DNA from: Paenibacillus sp. BIHB 4019
Lineage (GTDB): Bacteria > Bacillota > Bacilli > Paenibacillales > Paenibacillaceae
DNA: 64,000 bases
Assembly (NCBI RefSeq): GCF_002741035.1
Contig: NZ_CP016808.1
Coordinates: 620,001-684,000, forward strand
Direction of reading: 5' to 3'
Part shown: one piece after another, positions 17,114 through 24,746 of the stretch
Numbering within the stretch: the first letter of the stretch is position 1
How the letters are laid out: the number at the start of each line of letters is the position of its first letter
Translations under genes and position numbers: made by a program
The notes under the pieces: model-generated
Database searches by the model: none
The model's input: only the letters and a program-made list of their open reading frames with translations
What the model was told of the DNA's origin: nothing

Positions 17114-17956
17114 CTAACCTTTCACGCCAGAAATGGCAACCGATTCAATAATTTGCTTCTGGAATACGAGAAAAATAATAAGCATCGGCAGCAGCGCAAT
17201 AAAAGAGGCCGCCATAATAAGCGCATAATCGGTCTGAATCGCATAAGTCGCGTTAAAATTCGCAATGACGAGCTGGAGCGTCTGCTTCTCCGGCGAATTC
17301 AAATAAATAATCGGCGCCAAATAATCATTCCATACCGCCATAAACCATAAAATAAGCTGCGCCGCCACAGCTGGACGGATAAGCGGGAAAATGATTTTGG
17401 AGAAAATGCCGAAATACGAGCTGCCGTCTATTTTTGCCGCTTCAATAATCGCCCCTGGCACGCTCGTCAAATACTGCCGCAGAAAAAAGATCATCATAAT
17501 GTTGCCGAACAGTCCCGGCACGATTAGCGGCTTGAGCGTATCAACCCAGCCAAATTCGGAGAACAGAATAAACTGCGGAATCATGACCGCCGGGTAAGGA
17601 ATCATTAAGGCGGATAGCAGCAGCAGAAAAATCATATTTTTGAAAGGAAAACGCAGCTTGGCGAAGGCGAACGCCGCCAGACTTGAGGTGAATGTGCCGA
17701 TAATCGTCACGCACACCGTAATGATCAGGCTGTTCTGAATGCCGCTAAGCAGCGGACCCTTTTCCCAAATTTCGATATACTTCTCAAAATGGAACGTTTC
17801 CGGTATCCATACCGGAGGCAGCGCAAAAACCTCCGCCTTCGACTTGAAGGAGGTCGACAACGTCCACAGCAGCGGGGCAACCATAAAGACAGCACCGACA
17901 CTGATGACGATAAAAGCAAGCACATCGGTCAGATTGAATCTTTTTAACGATAGCAT
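17114..17956 (-). CDS. araQ: Sugar ABC importer permease, AraQ/MalG type
   Basis: Inner-membrane permease of 280 residues with six helices. The coupling EAA loop is EAAKIDGSSYFGIFSKIIFP (near residue 190) and the C-terminus ends VAISGVKG, typical of carbohydrate CUT1 MalG-type subunits. It pairs with the permease just upstream (33-base gap). The AraQ name rests on the arabinanase gene in the same operon; GanQ-like galactan or other oligosaccharide uptake is the alternative. An ATPase is absent, as in most CUT1 operons, which use a shared MsmX-type ATPase encoded elsewhere. Confidence 0.85.
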   Translation of the reverse strand: MLSLKRFNLTDVLAFIVISVGAVFMVAPLLWTLSTSFKSKAEVFALPPVWIPETFHFEKYIEIWEKGPLLSGIQNSLIITVCVTIIGTFTSSLAAFAFAKLRFPFKNMIFLLLLSALMIPYPAVMIPQFILFSEFGWVDTLKPLIVPGLFGNIMMIFFLRQYLTSVPGAIIEAAKIDGSSYFGIFSKIIFPLIRPAVAAQLILWFMAVWNDYLAPIIYLNSPEKQTLQLVIANFNATYAIQTDYALIMAASFIALLPMLIIFLVFQKQIIESVAISGVKG

Positions 17957-17989
17957 AATTCAGGCTTCACTCCTTTCCTGCCGGCAAGT

Positions 17990-18880
17990 TTATTCCATAT
18001 CCTTCGAGGCGCGTTCATTCATGCGGAACTGCACGAGCGTAATGACGAAAATAAACAGTCCCAGCAGCATCGCCATCCCCGAAGCATAGCCCATCTGCAG
18101 GTTCTCGAACGCTTTCTTCCATACATAGAAAACGACCGTTGCGGAGCTGTATTCCGGCCCGCCCGTCGGCGTCATAATGTTAACCTCAGTGAAAATTTGC
18201 GCTCCCCCGATAATTTTCGTGACGACGATAAAAAATGTGACAGGCTTCACCATCGGGAACGTAATGTTCCAAAAAATGTTCCAGCTATTCGCGCCGTCCA
18301 ATTGGGCCGCTTCATAATAATCCTTCGGCACGCTTTGCAGCGCAGCCAAATAAAGCAGCATGGAATACCCGATATTTTTCCAAATCATCATCAATATAAG
18401 AGCAGGCTTTACCGTATATTTATCCGCGAGCCAGTTCGGGCCCTCAAAGCCAAACAGCGCTAGAAACTGGTTCACCAGTCCATAATCGCCATTATAAGCC
18501 CACTGCCACAGTATCGATACCGCTGCAAGCGACGAAATAACCGGCACATAATAAATGACCCGGAACGTTGTCGTGCCGAACATTTTCCGATTCAGGCCCA
18601 TCGCCAGCAGCAGCGCTAATGTAATTTCAATTGGAATACCAATCATCATAAAAATCGTATTAAAGCTCGCTTTATAAAAAAGCTCATCCGCGAGAATATC
18701 TTTAAAATTGTCCAGCCCAATAAACGTCATCTGCCCAAGCCCATCCCAATCGGTAAAAGAACCATATAGAGAGTACAGCAGCGGGTACAGCGTAAACAAA
18801 AGATAGCCGACAACGGGCGCCAGCACGAATAAATACCCGTAATAGCCTTCCTTCCGGTAAAGATTCGACCTTACTTTCAT
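17990..18880 (-). CDS. araP: Sugar ABC importer permease, AraP/MalF type
   Basis: Inner-membrane permease of 296 residues with six helices; the first is LFVLAPVVGYLLFTLYPLLY, the usual start of MalF-type CUT1 subunits. The EAA loop reads YYEAAQLDGANSWNIFWNIT (near residue 190). ATG at 18880 has GAGGGGTGAAAC upstream. It lies 131 bases after the binding-protein gene; that gap holds an imperfect hairpin, which commonly raises the level of the binding protein over the permeases. Arabino-oligosaccharide specificity is inferred from operon context. Confidence 0.85.
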   Translation of the reverse strand: MKVRSNLYRKEGYYGYLFVLAPVVGYLLFTLYPLLYSLYGSFTDWDGLGQMTFIGLDNFKDILADELFYKASFNTIFMMIGIPIEITLALLLAMGLNRKMFGTTTFRVIYYVPVISSLAAVSILWQWAYNGDYGLVNQFLALFGFEGPNWLADKYTVKPALILMMIWKNIGYSMLLYLAALQSVPKDYYEAAQLDGANSWNIFWNITFPMVKPVTFFIVVTKIIGGAQIFTEVNIMTPTGGPEYSSATVVFYVWKKAFENLQMGYASGMAMLLGLFIFVITLVQFRMNERASKDME

Positions 18881-18899
18881 GTTTCACCCCTCAAAATGA

Positions 18900-18983
18900 C
18901 CAGAGGCCAGAGGAACAGGCACTCCTTGCAGCTGCCCCTTAAAGACCTTGGGGCCCTGCTTCGCCTGTCCTCCGTCCTTCTGG
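18900..18983 (-). promoter_or_regulatory. Imperfect hairpin between araN and araP
   Basis: Arms at 18900-18920 and 18963-18983 pair with a few mismatches; CCAGA.../...TCTGG and GCCTGT/ACAGGC are the perfect ends. No T-run follows. Likely an mRNA-stabilising or processing structure that uncouples binding-protein and permease levels. Confidence 0.45.
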
Positions 18984-19011
18984 TACTGAGATTAGCTTCT
19001 GCTTGCAACCA

Positions 19012-20361
19012 TTATTTCTTGGATTTCGCTTCCTGCTCAACCGCTTTATCAAGCAGCTTCTGCATCTTAGGCTGCTCTGCCTTCACGTAGTCCGCTGCTG
19101 TCACCTTGCCATCAAGCACAGGCTGAATATCGGTGAAAAACAGCTGATACCATTCCGAGTTGTACGTCAGCGTGTTAGGCATTGGCTTCCCGTAATCCTC
19201 TACGATACGGAGGAATTCTGCTTTGTTTGCAGGCTTCGTCGTCGTGTCTGCAGCCCATTTTTCCGCCATATCTATCAAGTTCGGAATTTGCACCTTCGCA
19301 TCAACAAGCTGCTGCATGCCTTCCGGAGATGCGGTGAGATACGTTACGAGCTGTGCCGCTTCTTCCGGATTTTTTGAGCCGCTGGATACGCCGATGCCAA
19401 GCGAGCCAAGGAAGGTCGCGGATTTGCCGGTCGAGCCCGCAGGGTAAGGGATTAAATCATAATCGAAGGGCAGCGTCTCATACGTCGCAAGATCCCATGG
19501 GCCTACCGGGAAAAAGGCAAGCTCGCCCTTCATCCAGCGCTGATACGTATCAAGCGTCGCCGCATCTTCAATAGAAGGCGTAATTTTATGTACATTTTGC
19601 ATATCGGCAAAATATTGCAGCGCCTCCGCGAACTTCGGATCGTCAATCGTCACCTTCGTATTCGTTGCGTCCAGCCAGTCTGCGCCATTGCTCCAGACGA
19701 AGGCCTGCAGCGCCCAGTTGACATTAAAACCCGTTCCGTACTGATCGATTTTGCCATCGCCATTCGTATCCTTCACCAATTGCTGATTGACCTTGATGAA
19801 TTCATCCCATGTATACGGCTTTTCCTTATCCGGCAATGGGATTCCGGCCGCTGTGAACATGTCTTTATTGTAGCCGAGCGCAAACGGGCCCACGTCCTTT
19901 GGCAAGCCATAGATGCTGCCCTGGCCTACGTTATTGCCATCATAGCGGTAAATATCTACGCCGCGCTTCCAAATGTTATCAAAGTCGACATCCTTCACGT
20001 ATTCCGTAATATCTTTCAAAACTCCCGCATTCACATAAGCTCTTAAATCGCCTGGGTCAAAATAAAAGACGTCCGGCACGCTTTTGCCTGTAATCGCTGC
20101 TTTCAGCTTCGTCGCGTATTGGTCGCCCGTCGTCGTAATGATCTTCACCTTGACATCAGGATGATCGGCCTCAAACTTCTTGACTGTCGCCTCATATGCC
20201 TTCTGCTCCTCCGGTCCGCCGCGGAACATGAAGCTAAGCTGCTTCGTGCCGCCCTGCCCAGCCTCTGTACTTCCTTCTGTTTGCGAATTGCTGCTGCAGC
20301 CCGCGATAACGCCCCCCAGCACAATCGTCGCTGCCATTGCTGCTAGTAAACTTTTTTTCAT
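19012..20361 (-). CDS. araN: Sugar ABC importer solute-binding lipoprotein, AraN type
   Basis: Extracytoplasmic receptor of 449 residues, family 1 solute-binding protein. A lipoprotein signal (VIAGCSSNS, Cys about 22) is followed by a Ser/Thr/Gly linker and the two-lobed fold, with the family-typical start [20 protein letters not shown], the hinge region [18 protein letters not shown] and [16 protein letters not shown] at 20361 follows GGAGGGTTTGAGG. First gene of the arabinan operon; its promoter holds a cre and an AT-rich palindrome. Specificity for arabino-oligosaccharides is inferred from neighbours. Confidence 0.88.
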   Translation of the reverse strand: MKKSLLAAMAATIVLGGVIAGCSSNSQTEGSTEAGQGGTKQLSFMFRGGPEEQKAYEATVKKFEADHPDVKVKIITTTGDQYATKLKAAITGKSVPDVFYFDPGDLRAYVNAGVLKDITEYVKDVDFDNIWKRGVDIYRYDGNNVGQGSIYGLPKDVGPFALGYNKDMFTAAGIPLPDKEKPYTWDEFIKVNQQLVKDTNGDGKIDQYGTGFNVNWALQAFVWSNGADWLDATNTKVTIDDPKFAEALQYFADMQNVHKITPSIEDAATLDTYQRWMKGELAFFPVGPWDLATYETLPFDYDLIPYPAGSTGKSATFLGSLGIGVSSGSKNPEEAAQLVTYLTASPEGMQQLVDAKVQIPNLIDMAEKWAADTTTKPANKAEFLRIVEDYGKPMPNTLTYNSEWYQLFFTDIQPVLDGKVTAADYVKAEQPKMQKLLDKAVEQEAKSKK

Positions 20362-20383
20362 CCTCAAACCCTCCTCCATAAAA

Positions 20384-20397
20384 TGAAAACGTATTCA
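20384..20397 (-). promoter_or_regulatory. cre-like catabolite site near araN start
   Basis: Minus-strand TGAATACGTTTTCA matches the cre consensus at 13 of 14 positions and lies about 25 bases upstream of the araN start, in the transcribed leader. CcpA binding is inferred. Confidence 0.6.
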
Positions 20398-20524
20398 CAA
20401 TTTCGAAAAGTTGCCTTGCATCATGATGGTATAAGTACAGTGCTCGCTCACGCGACACATCCGTTTGCAAGTCAAAATCGCCTTTCAACCGTTGTATCGC
20501 GCCTTATGAATTCTATTGCTTCAT

Positions 20525-20601
20525 AAACATTAATAATAAATATATTAATAATTAATGTTTTTATTATTTATGATGATAGTTCAAAGCGCTTACATTGTCA
20601 A
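20525..20601 (-). promoter_or_regulatory. araN promoter with internal cre and palindromic operator
   Basis: Minus-strand TTGACA (20596-20601), 17-base spacer and TATCAT (20573-20578). The spacer contains a second cre-like site (20581-20594, 13 of 14). Immediately downstream of the -10 box is a perfect inverted repeat AAACATTAAT (20525-20534) and ATTAATGTTT (20551-20560), separated by 16 AT-rich bases. Layout implies dual repression: CcpA over the promoter and a specific regulator, probably the one encoded at 21830, over the start region. Confidence 0.7.
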
Positions 20602-20647
20602 CTATATTTGTTTGATTTTTGGAATTTCTTTGCGCTCAGCCAGTCTC

Positions 20648-21625
20648 TTACTTGCCATCTCGCACCGGGACGCCAAAGCTAGGCTTGCCATCCGCTGTCC
20701 AGCCGAATACTTGCGCCCTCGTGTGGCGGTTCGGATCATAAAGCGGATCCCCTGTAATCTCCTTATAATTGCGGGCATGGTAAATCAAAATATCCTGCTT
20801 GCCATCCGGCGACACCGTAAAGCTGTTATGTCCAGGGCCATACTGCCCGTTCTCTTCACTCGTTGCAAATACAGGCTCCGGCGCCTTGCTCCATGAAGCC
20901 GGGTCGAGCAAATCGCTGTCCTCCGAAGCGCTCAGCAGTCCCATGCAATAATGATGATCCGTTGCGCTGGCTGAATAGCTAATAAATATCGTCCCGCCAC
21001 GCTTCAGCACCGCAGCTCCTTCATTGACGCAAAAGCCGATCTTTTCCCATTCGTATTCGGGCTGGGCAATCATAACCTGCTTGCCGCTCATCGTCCAAGG
21101 ATTGCTCATCGCCGCAATATATAAATTGGAGTTGCCTGCGATCGCCAAATCCTTCTGCGCCCAGACGAGATATTGCGTGCCCTTATGCTCGAAGCTTGTC
21201 GCATCCAGCGCAAACGATTCCCAATTGGCGACAAGCTGCCCTTTTTCAACCCACTCGCCTTCCAGCGGATTGGCGGATTCATTTTCCAATACGAACATGC
21301 GATGGTCGAACAGCCCTTCAACCGTCTCCGTCGTCCGCGCCGCAGCGAAGTAGATATACCATTTGCCCTGAACAACATGCAGCTCCGGCGCCCAAATGTT
21401 CGCGCTCATCGGTCCCTCCGCATATTTTCGCCAGGCGACAACTGGCTCCGCTTCCCCTAACTGCTGGATTGTGCGCGCTCTTCTAAGCTCAATGCGGTCG
21501 TATTCCGGAACGGAGCCCGTGAAATAGTAGTAGCCGTCGGAATGGAGATATACCCATGGATCCGCACGCTGCGGTATAATAGGATTGACGAAAGATTGCT
21601 CGGCTTGGATCTGCTGCTCCATCAT
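20648..21625 (-). CDS. GH43 family glycosidase, probable alpha-L-arabinofuranosidase
   Basis: Enzyme of about 325 residues without signal peptide, so cytoplasmic. GH43 five-bladed propeller with likely catalytic residues in QRADPWVYLHSDGYYYFTG (base Asp), ALDATSFEHKGTQYLVWAQ (second Asp) and CVNEGAAVLKRGGTIFIS (donor Glu), plus GPGHNSFTVSPDG. It likely trims arabinose from imported oligosaccharides; xylosidase activity cannot be excluded. Start ATG at 21625 follows AAAGGGG. It is read in the same direction as the araN operon but has its own promoter (TTGACA 21706-21711, TATATT 21682-21687), and its 3' end lies 47 bases from the araN -35 box. Confidence 0.82.
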   Translation of the reverse strand: MMEQQIQAEQSFVNPIIPQRADPWVYLHSDGYYYFTGSVPEYDRIELRRARTIQQLGEAEPVVAWRKYAEGPMSANIWAPELHVVQGKWYIYFAAARTTETVEGLFDHRMFVLENESANPLEGEWVEKGQLVANWESFALDATSFEHKGTQYLVWAQKDLAIAGNSNLYIAAMSNPWTMSGKQVMIAQPEYEWEKIGFCVNEGAAVLKRGGTIFISYSASATDHHYCMGLLSASEDSDLLDPASWSKAPEPVFATSEENGQYGPGHNSFTVSPDGKQDILIYHARNYKEITGDPLYDPNRHTRAQVFGWTADGKPSFGVPVRDGK

Positions 21626-21639
21626 AATCAAAACCCCTT

Positions 21640-21711
21640 TGTTAATTATTCATAAATATATTACTTACTTTCTTCGATGTTAATATATCAACAGCTTTAC
21701 GCTGCTGTCAA
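21640..21711 (-). promoter_or_regulatory. Promoter of the second GH43 gene with AT-rich operator-like motifs
   Basis: Minus-strand TTGACA (21706-21711), spacer 18, TATATT (21682-21687). Near-palindromic GTTAATATATCAAC covers the -10 box and a related GTTAATTATTCATA motif lies downstream, both resembling the ATTAAT-type operator of araN. Shared control by the divergent regulator is inferred. Confidence 0.55.
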
Positions 21712-21829
21712 CCAGATTATGGCTGTTTGAAGGCGTTTCCTTGTCTGTTTTAGCCAAATCATGTATCATTAGTCTCAATCAGTGTTATTCACATATTCAT
21801 TAATATTTCAATTTCCGGAGGACGCCACG

Positions 21830-22762
21830 TTGAAAATAGAACTTTCCGAACAATATTTGCCTGTATTCGAGGCTATATCCAGCAACGTCCGCATCCAAAT
21901 CATTCACCTTCTGTCGCAAAAATCGATGAATATTCGCGAGCTTGCCGAAGCCCTCGGGCTCAGCAGCGCTATTATGACGATGCATGTCAAGAAGCTCGAG
22001 AAAGCAAACATTATTCACTCGGAGATGACGCCTGGCAAAGGCGGGGCAGCACAGAAGGTATGCTCGCTCAGCATCGATAATTTGGAAATTATGTTTCCGA
22101 TCAAGGATGTGATTCCGCGCGAGGTTCGGCGAACCGATATTTCGATTGGCCATTTTACCGATTTGGACATTTCGCCGACCTGCGGCATTTGTACGAGGGA
22201 TTCCATCATCGGCATATTCGACGATCCGAGGCATTTTCTTGATCCAGAGCGGCTGAATGCGAAGATTTTGTGGTTTGGGCAAGGGTATATTGAATACAAG
22301 ATGCCTAATTACATGCTTGGGAGCGAAAATCCGGAGCAGCTCGAAATTTCAATGGAAATTTCCTCGGAGGCCCCTTTTACGAACAACAATTGGCCTTCGG
22401 ACATCAGCTTCTTTTTCAATGGCATGAAGGTTGGCATGTGGACGAGCCCCGGCGACTTTGGAGGCAAAGGCAAGCTTAATCCGCCATGGTGGTTCGAAAG
22501 CGTCAATCAGCATGGGCTGCTCAAGCATTTGATCGTGAAGAAGGAGGGCACCTTCATGGATGGCATTAAGCTGTCCGATGTGACGATTGACGATATCGAT
22601 ATTCGCAGCAACCAGTGGACCTTCCGAATCGCTGTTGAGGAAAATGCCGAGCATATTGGAGGCGTCACGCTGTTCGGCTCCGGCTTCGGCAACCACAATC
22701 AGGACCTGGTGTTCCGCCTGTATTATACGAAGCAGCCTCAGGAGAAGGATATCGAAGCTTAG
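21830..22762 (+). CDS. ArsR-type HTH regulator with large C-terminal domain
   Basis: Regulator of about 311 residues. Residues 10-85 form an ArsR-like winged helix (SSNVRIQIIHLLSQKSMNIR, LAEALGLSSAIMTMHVKKLE). The remaining 220 residues form a separate beta-rich domain with a cysteine pair in SPTCGICTRDS and Trp/Phe-rich segments (WPSDISFFFNGMKVGMW, NPPWWFESV) that look like a sugar-binding jelly roll. Start is TTG at 21830, eight bases after GGAGG; a longer frame from 21782 lacks a binding site. Divergent from the GH43/araNPQ genes, so it is the likely arabinan-locus regulator. I do not recognise a characterised homologue. Confidence 0.75.
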   Translation: MKIELSEQYLPVFEAISSNVRIQIIHLLSQKSMNIRELAEALGLSSAIMTMHVKKLEKANIIHSEMTPGKGGAAQKVCSLSIDNLEIMFPIKDVIPREVRRTDISIGHFTDLDISPTCGICTRDSIIGIFDDPRHFLDPERLNAKILWFGQGYIEYKMPNYMLGSENPEQLEISMEISSEAPFTNNNWPSDISFFFNGMKVGMWTSPGDFGGKGKLNPPWWFESVNQHGLLKHLIVKKEGTFMDGIKLSDVTIDDIDIRSNQWTFRIAVEENAEHIGGVTLFGSGFGNHNQDLVFRLYYTKQPQEKDIEA

Positions 22763-22772
22763 GCAACGGTAA

Positions 22773-23106
22773 CTCCCTGCACAATGACAGCTTTGGCGGA
22801 CACAGCAGCCGTTAATTCAACCGAATCAAGGGTTAAGGCACAAGTGACGGACTCAGGAGCCGCTATGGTGCTGCAAATGACCATTTTGGCGGGATAATGA
22901 CGGTCATAGCGGCTTTCCTGTCCGCTTATGGCCTGAAATCGGGTCAAAAGCCAGAATAGCGGAAACTCAGTCCGCCAAAATAGTATGAGCGTTCCCAAGC
23001 TGCTGCTTGGTCTAATCAACAGTGCTCTGAACGACCGTGTACTTAGTAACAGTGAACTTAGCAACGGTAGTCTTAGTATCTGTGGTCTTAGCAACACTCG
23101 CATGCT
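22773..23106 (-). repeat. Interspersed intergenic repeat, copy A
   Basis: About 334 bases, minus orientation. Shares long blocks with copies at 27060 and 56555: CTGCTGTGTCCGCCAA, GCGGACAGGAAA, CTGAGTCCG and TTCCGCTATT in the same order. The part at 22990-23106 contains repeated CTTAG/CTAAG motifs and is shared with copy C only. It fills the gap between the regulator and nitroreductase genes. Frames open across it are not conserved among copies, so I treat it as noncoding. Confidence 0.8.
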
Positions 23107-23221
23107 GCCGTTCCCTCACCCTTGAAACTGAATCGCAAAATAAGATTGGCCTTGAATAAACGCTAAGCAAGGTACAGCAGGATGGCTACGGTCAACATAC
23201 CCGCCTAGTATAACTGCACGC

Positions 23222-23256
23222 AAAAAAGCTGCATCCCTAGAGGGAGGCAGCTTTTT
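23222..23256. terminator. Bidirectional terminator
   Basis: AAAAAGCTGC / GCAGCTTTTT arms enclose a small inner hairpin; A- and T-runs flank both sides, so it can stop both the regulator (plus) and nitroreductase (minus) transcripts. Confidence 0.75.
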
Positions 23257-23289
23257 CGTATGGACAGAAATAGTTGTGCTTTAATGATT

Positions 23290-23931
23290 TCAGTGGGTAT
23301 CAGGGGAATGAAAAGCATTCATATTCACATACTGATTAACAGGCTTGCGGTAGCCGCGCGGGCGCTCTTTGTTTGGATCGCTTTTGCCCAGCGTTATGAG
23401 CATAACTGGCACATAGCGATCGGGAATTTCGAACAGCTGCTGGATTTTATCCGCATCAAAACCGATCATCGGGCACGTATCCCAGCCCATATCCTTCGCG
23501 ATCAGCATGAACTGCATGGCCGACAGGCTCGCATTACGAATCGCATCGTCCCGCTGGAACAGCTCGCCCCGCGATTCGTAAAATTGGATCACATTTTCAT
23601 TTTCCTGATCGTAATCGAGCTTGCTCATCATGCCTAGCGCGAGCATGCCTGCATTCAGCTCTCCAACATTGAGGTGCGCCTTCGTATCACCAAGCACGAC
23701 GATGGCTGCTGAAGCATTTTTTACTTTATATTGTTTGGAAGCTTCATAGATTTTTTCTTTGCTTTCCTCGGATGTCGCCACGATGTAGTGGCTGTGCTGC
23801 AAATTAAAAGCCGAAGGCACGAAACGATTTAGTGAAAAAAGCTGCTGAAGCTCATCCTCCGAAATCGCCACATTTTCCACAAAATTCACTGCCGAACGAC
23901 GTTTTTCGATAATCGTTTTAAGTTCTCCCAT
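23290..23931 (-). CDS. Nitroreductase family protein
   Basis: FMN-dependent NAD(P)H oxidoreductase of 213 residues, cytoplasmic. Seen are the family opening IIEKRRSAVNFVENVAIS with the conserved Arg pair for FMN phosphate, the segment RFVPSAFNLQHSHYIV and the late GWDTCPMIGFDADKIQ. Family enzymes reduce nitroaromatics and quinones. The closest types I know are MhqN/YodC-like proteins of Bacillus. ATG at 23931 follows GGGAGCGTTTGAAC; the longer frame from 23958 starts before the ribosome binding site. Monocistronic, with an operator-like repeat over its promoter. Confidence 0.88.
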   Translation of the reverse strand: MGELKTIIEKRRSAVNFVENVAISEDELQQLFSLNRFVPSAFNLQHSHYIVATSEESKEKIYEASKQYKVKNASAAIVVLGDTKAHLNVGELNAGMLALGMMSKLDYDQENENVIQFYESRGELFQRDDAIRNASLSAMQFMLIAKDMGWDTCPMIGFDADKIQQLFEIPDRYVPVMLITLGKSDPNKERPRGYRKPVNQYVNMNAFHSPDTH

Positions 23932-23999
23932 GTTCAAACGCTCCCTTTGAAAAATCATTTTTATGTAAGATTAGTTGAAGGCTTGTCTTTATGTTTGTA

Positions 24000-24032
24000 A
24001 TTATAATATATCTACTTTAATTTTGTAAGTAG
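24000..24032 (-). promoter_or_regulatory. Nitroreductase promoter with inverted repeat
   Basis: Minus-strand TTACAA (24023-24028), spacer 17, TATAAT (24000-24005). CTACTT (24012-24017) and AAGTAG (24027-24032) form an inverted repeat spaced by 9 bases over the -35 box, as expected for a MarR/DUF24 quinone or disulfide sensor; identity of the regulator is inferred. Confidence 0.6.
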
Positions 24033-24105
24033 TTTTCGAAAAATATTTTTGTGATTGCTTGCGGATGCGAAAGCGTGCATGACAAATTGATTGCTTCGCA
24101 TTTTT

Positions 24106-24286
24106 GGTGCGAATGTGAAGCTCCCATGAAATCCCTGGGGCATTCGCACCTCAGATTATGTCGAACCGTGGCGAAAACGAGCTGTTCCGTAAAAAGTCAA
24201 GCTTGCTCTTATCTTTTTTCGATATTATTTCGTTGAAAATACAGGCGATTAATGCCATGATGGGATTAATTGATACTGTTTTTGCT
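24106..24286 (+). promoter_or_regulatory. CRISPR leader, type I-C style
   Basis: AT-rich sequence directly upstream of the first repeat. It begins with a perfect 10-base inverted repeat GGTGCGAATG (24106-24115) / CATTCGCACC (24141-24150) enclosing GTGAAGCTCCCATGAAATCC, which I recall as a conserved block in leaders of Firmicute type I-C arrays. No cas2 or other cas gene precedes it; the nearest gene is the nitroreductase on the other strand. Confidence 0.6.
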
Positions 24287-24656
24287 GTCGCACTCCGTAT
24301 GGAGTGCGTGGATTGAAACCAGTGTACGCAGCTCGCCGGCAATAAGATCCGACCGTCGCACTCCGTATGGAGTGCGTGGATTGAAACTATAGTGTCTTGG
24401 AATGACGGTATTTCAGCGTTAGGTCGCACTCCGTATGGAGTGCGTGGATTGAAACATATCCTCGCTGGCTCCGGCAGTCTTGCCAAGCTCGTCGCACTCC
24501 GTATGGAGTGCGTGGATTGAAACTGGACAATCTCCTCGGCCTCAGTTTCGGGCGCGAAGTCGCACTCCGTATGGAGTGCGTGGATTGAAACAATGTTGTC
24601 GTCATATTTATAATCTCCTTTTTAGTCGCACTCCGCATGGGTGCATGAATTGAAAC
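24287..24656 (+). CRISPR. Type I-C CRISPR array, 6 repeats and 5 spacers
   Basis: Five identical 33-base repeats start at 24287, 24355, 24423, 24491 and 24559; each begins GTCGCACTCC and ends GTGGATTGAAAC, with an internal palindrome CGCACTCC-GTAT-GGAGTGCG. A sixth, degenerate 32-base repeat lies at 24625-24656, its palindrome broken. Spacers are 35, 35, 35, 35 and 33 bases. Repeat sequence and length match type I-C arrays (Cas5d family), giving crRNA handles ending GTGGATTGAAAC. The decayed repeat marks the old end, so the leader is on the left and transcription is plus. Spacer targets cannot be told from here; none matches elsewhere in the window as far as I could see. Confidence 0.97.
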
Positions 24657-24661
24657 AAAAT

Positions 24662-24688
24662 AAAAAGACTCCTACAAAGAGTCTTTTT
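24662..24688. terminator. Bidirectional terminator after CRISPR array
   Basis: AAAAAGACTC / GAGTCTTTTT stem with 7-base loop. It closes the array transcript on the plus strand and the DsbA-like gene on the minus strand. Confidence 0.8.
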
Positions 24689-24746
24689 ATTCGCACCTCG
24701 TATAGCTCTCGACAAGTCCCCTCATATCCCCCGAAAGAAACTAATC

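Noticed and set aside
22759..23103. 114-codon frame on the minus strand across repeat copy A
   Set aside because: The other copies are read in different frames or interrupted, so coding is not conserved.
24033..24105. Possible cas2 remnant upstream of the CRISPR leader
   Set aside because: No frame of useful length or recognisable Cas2 motif in this stretch.
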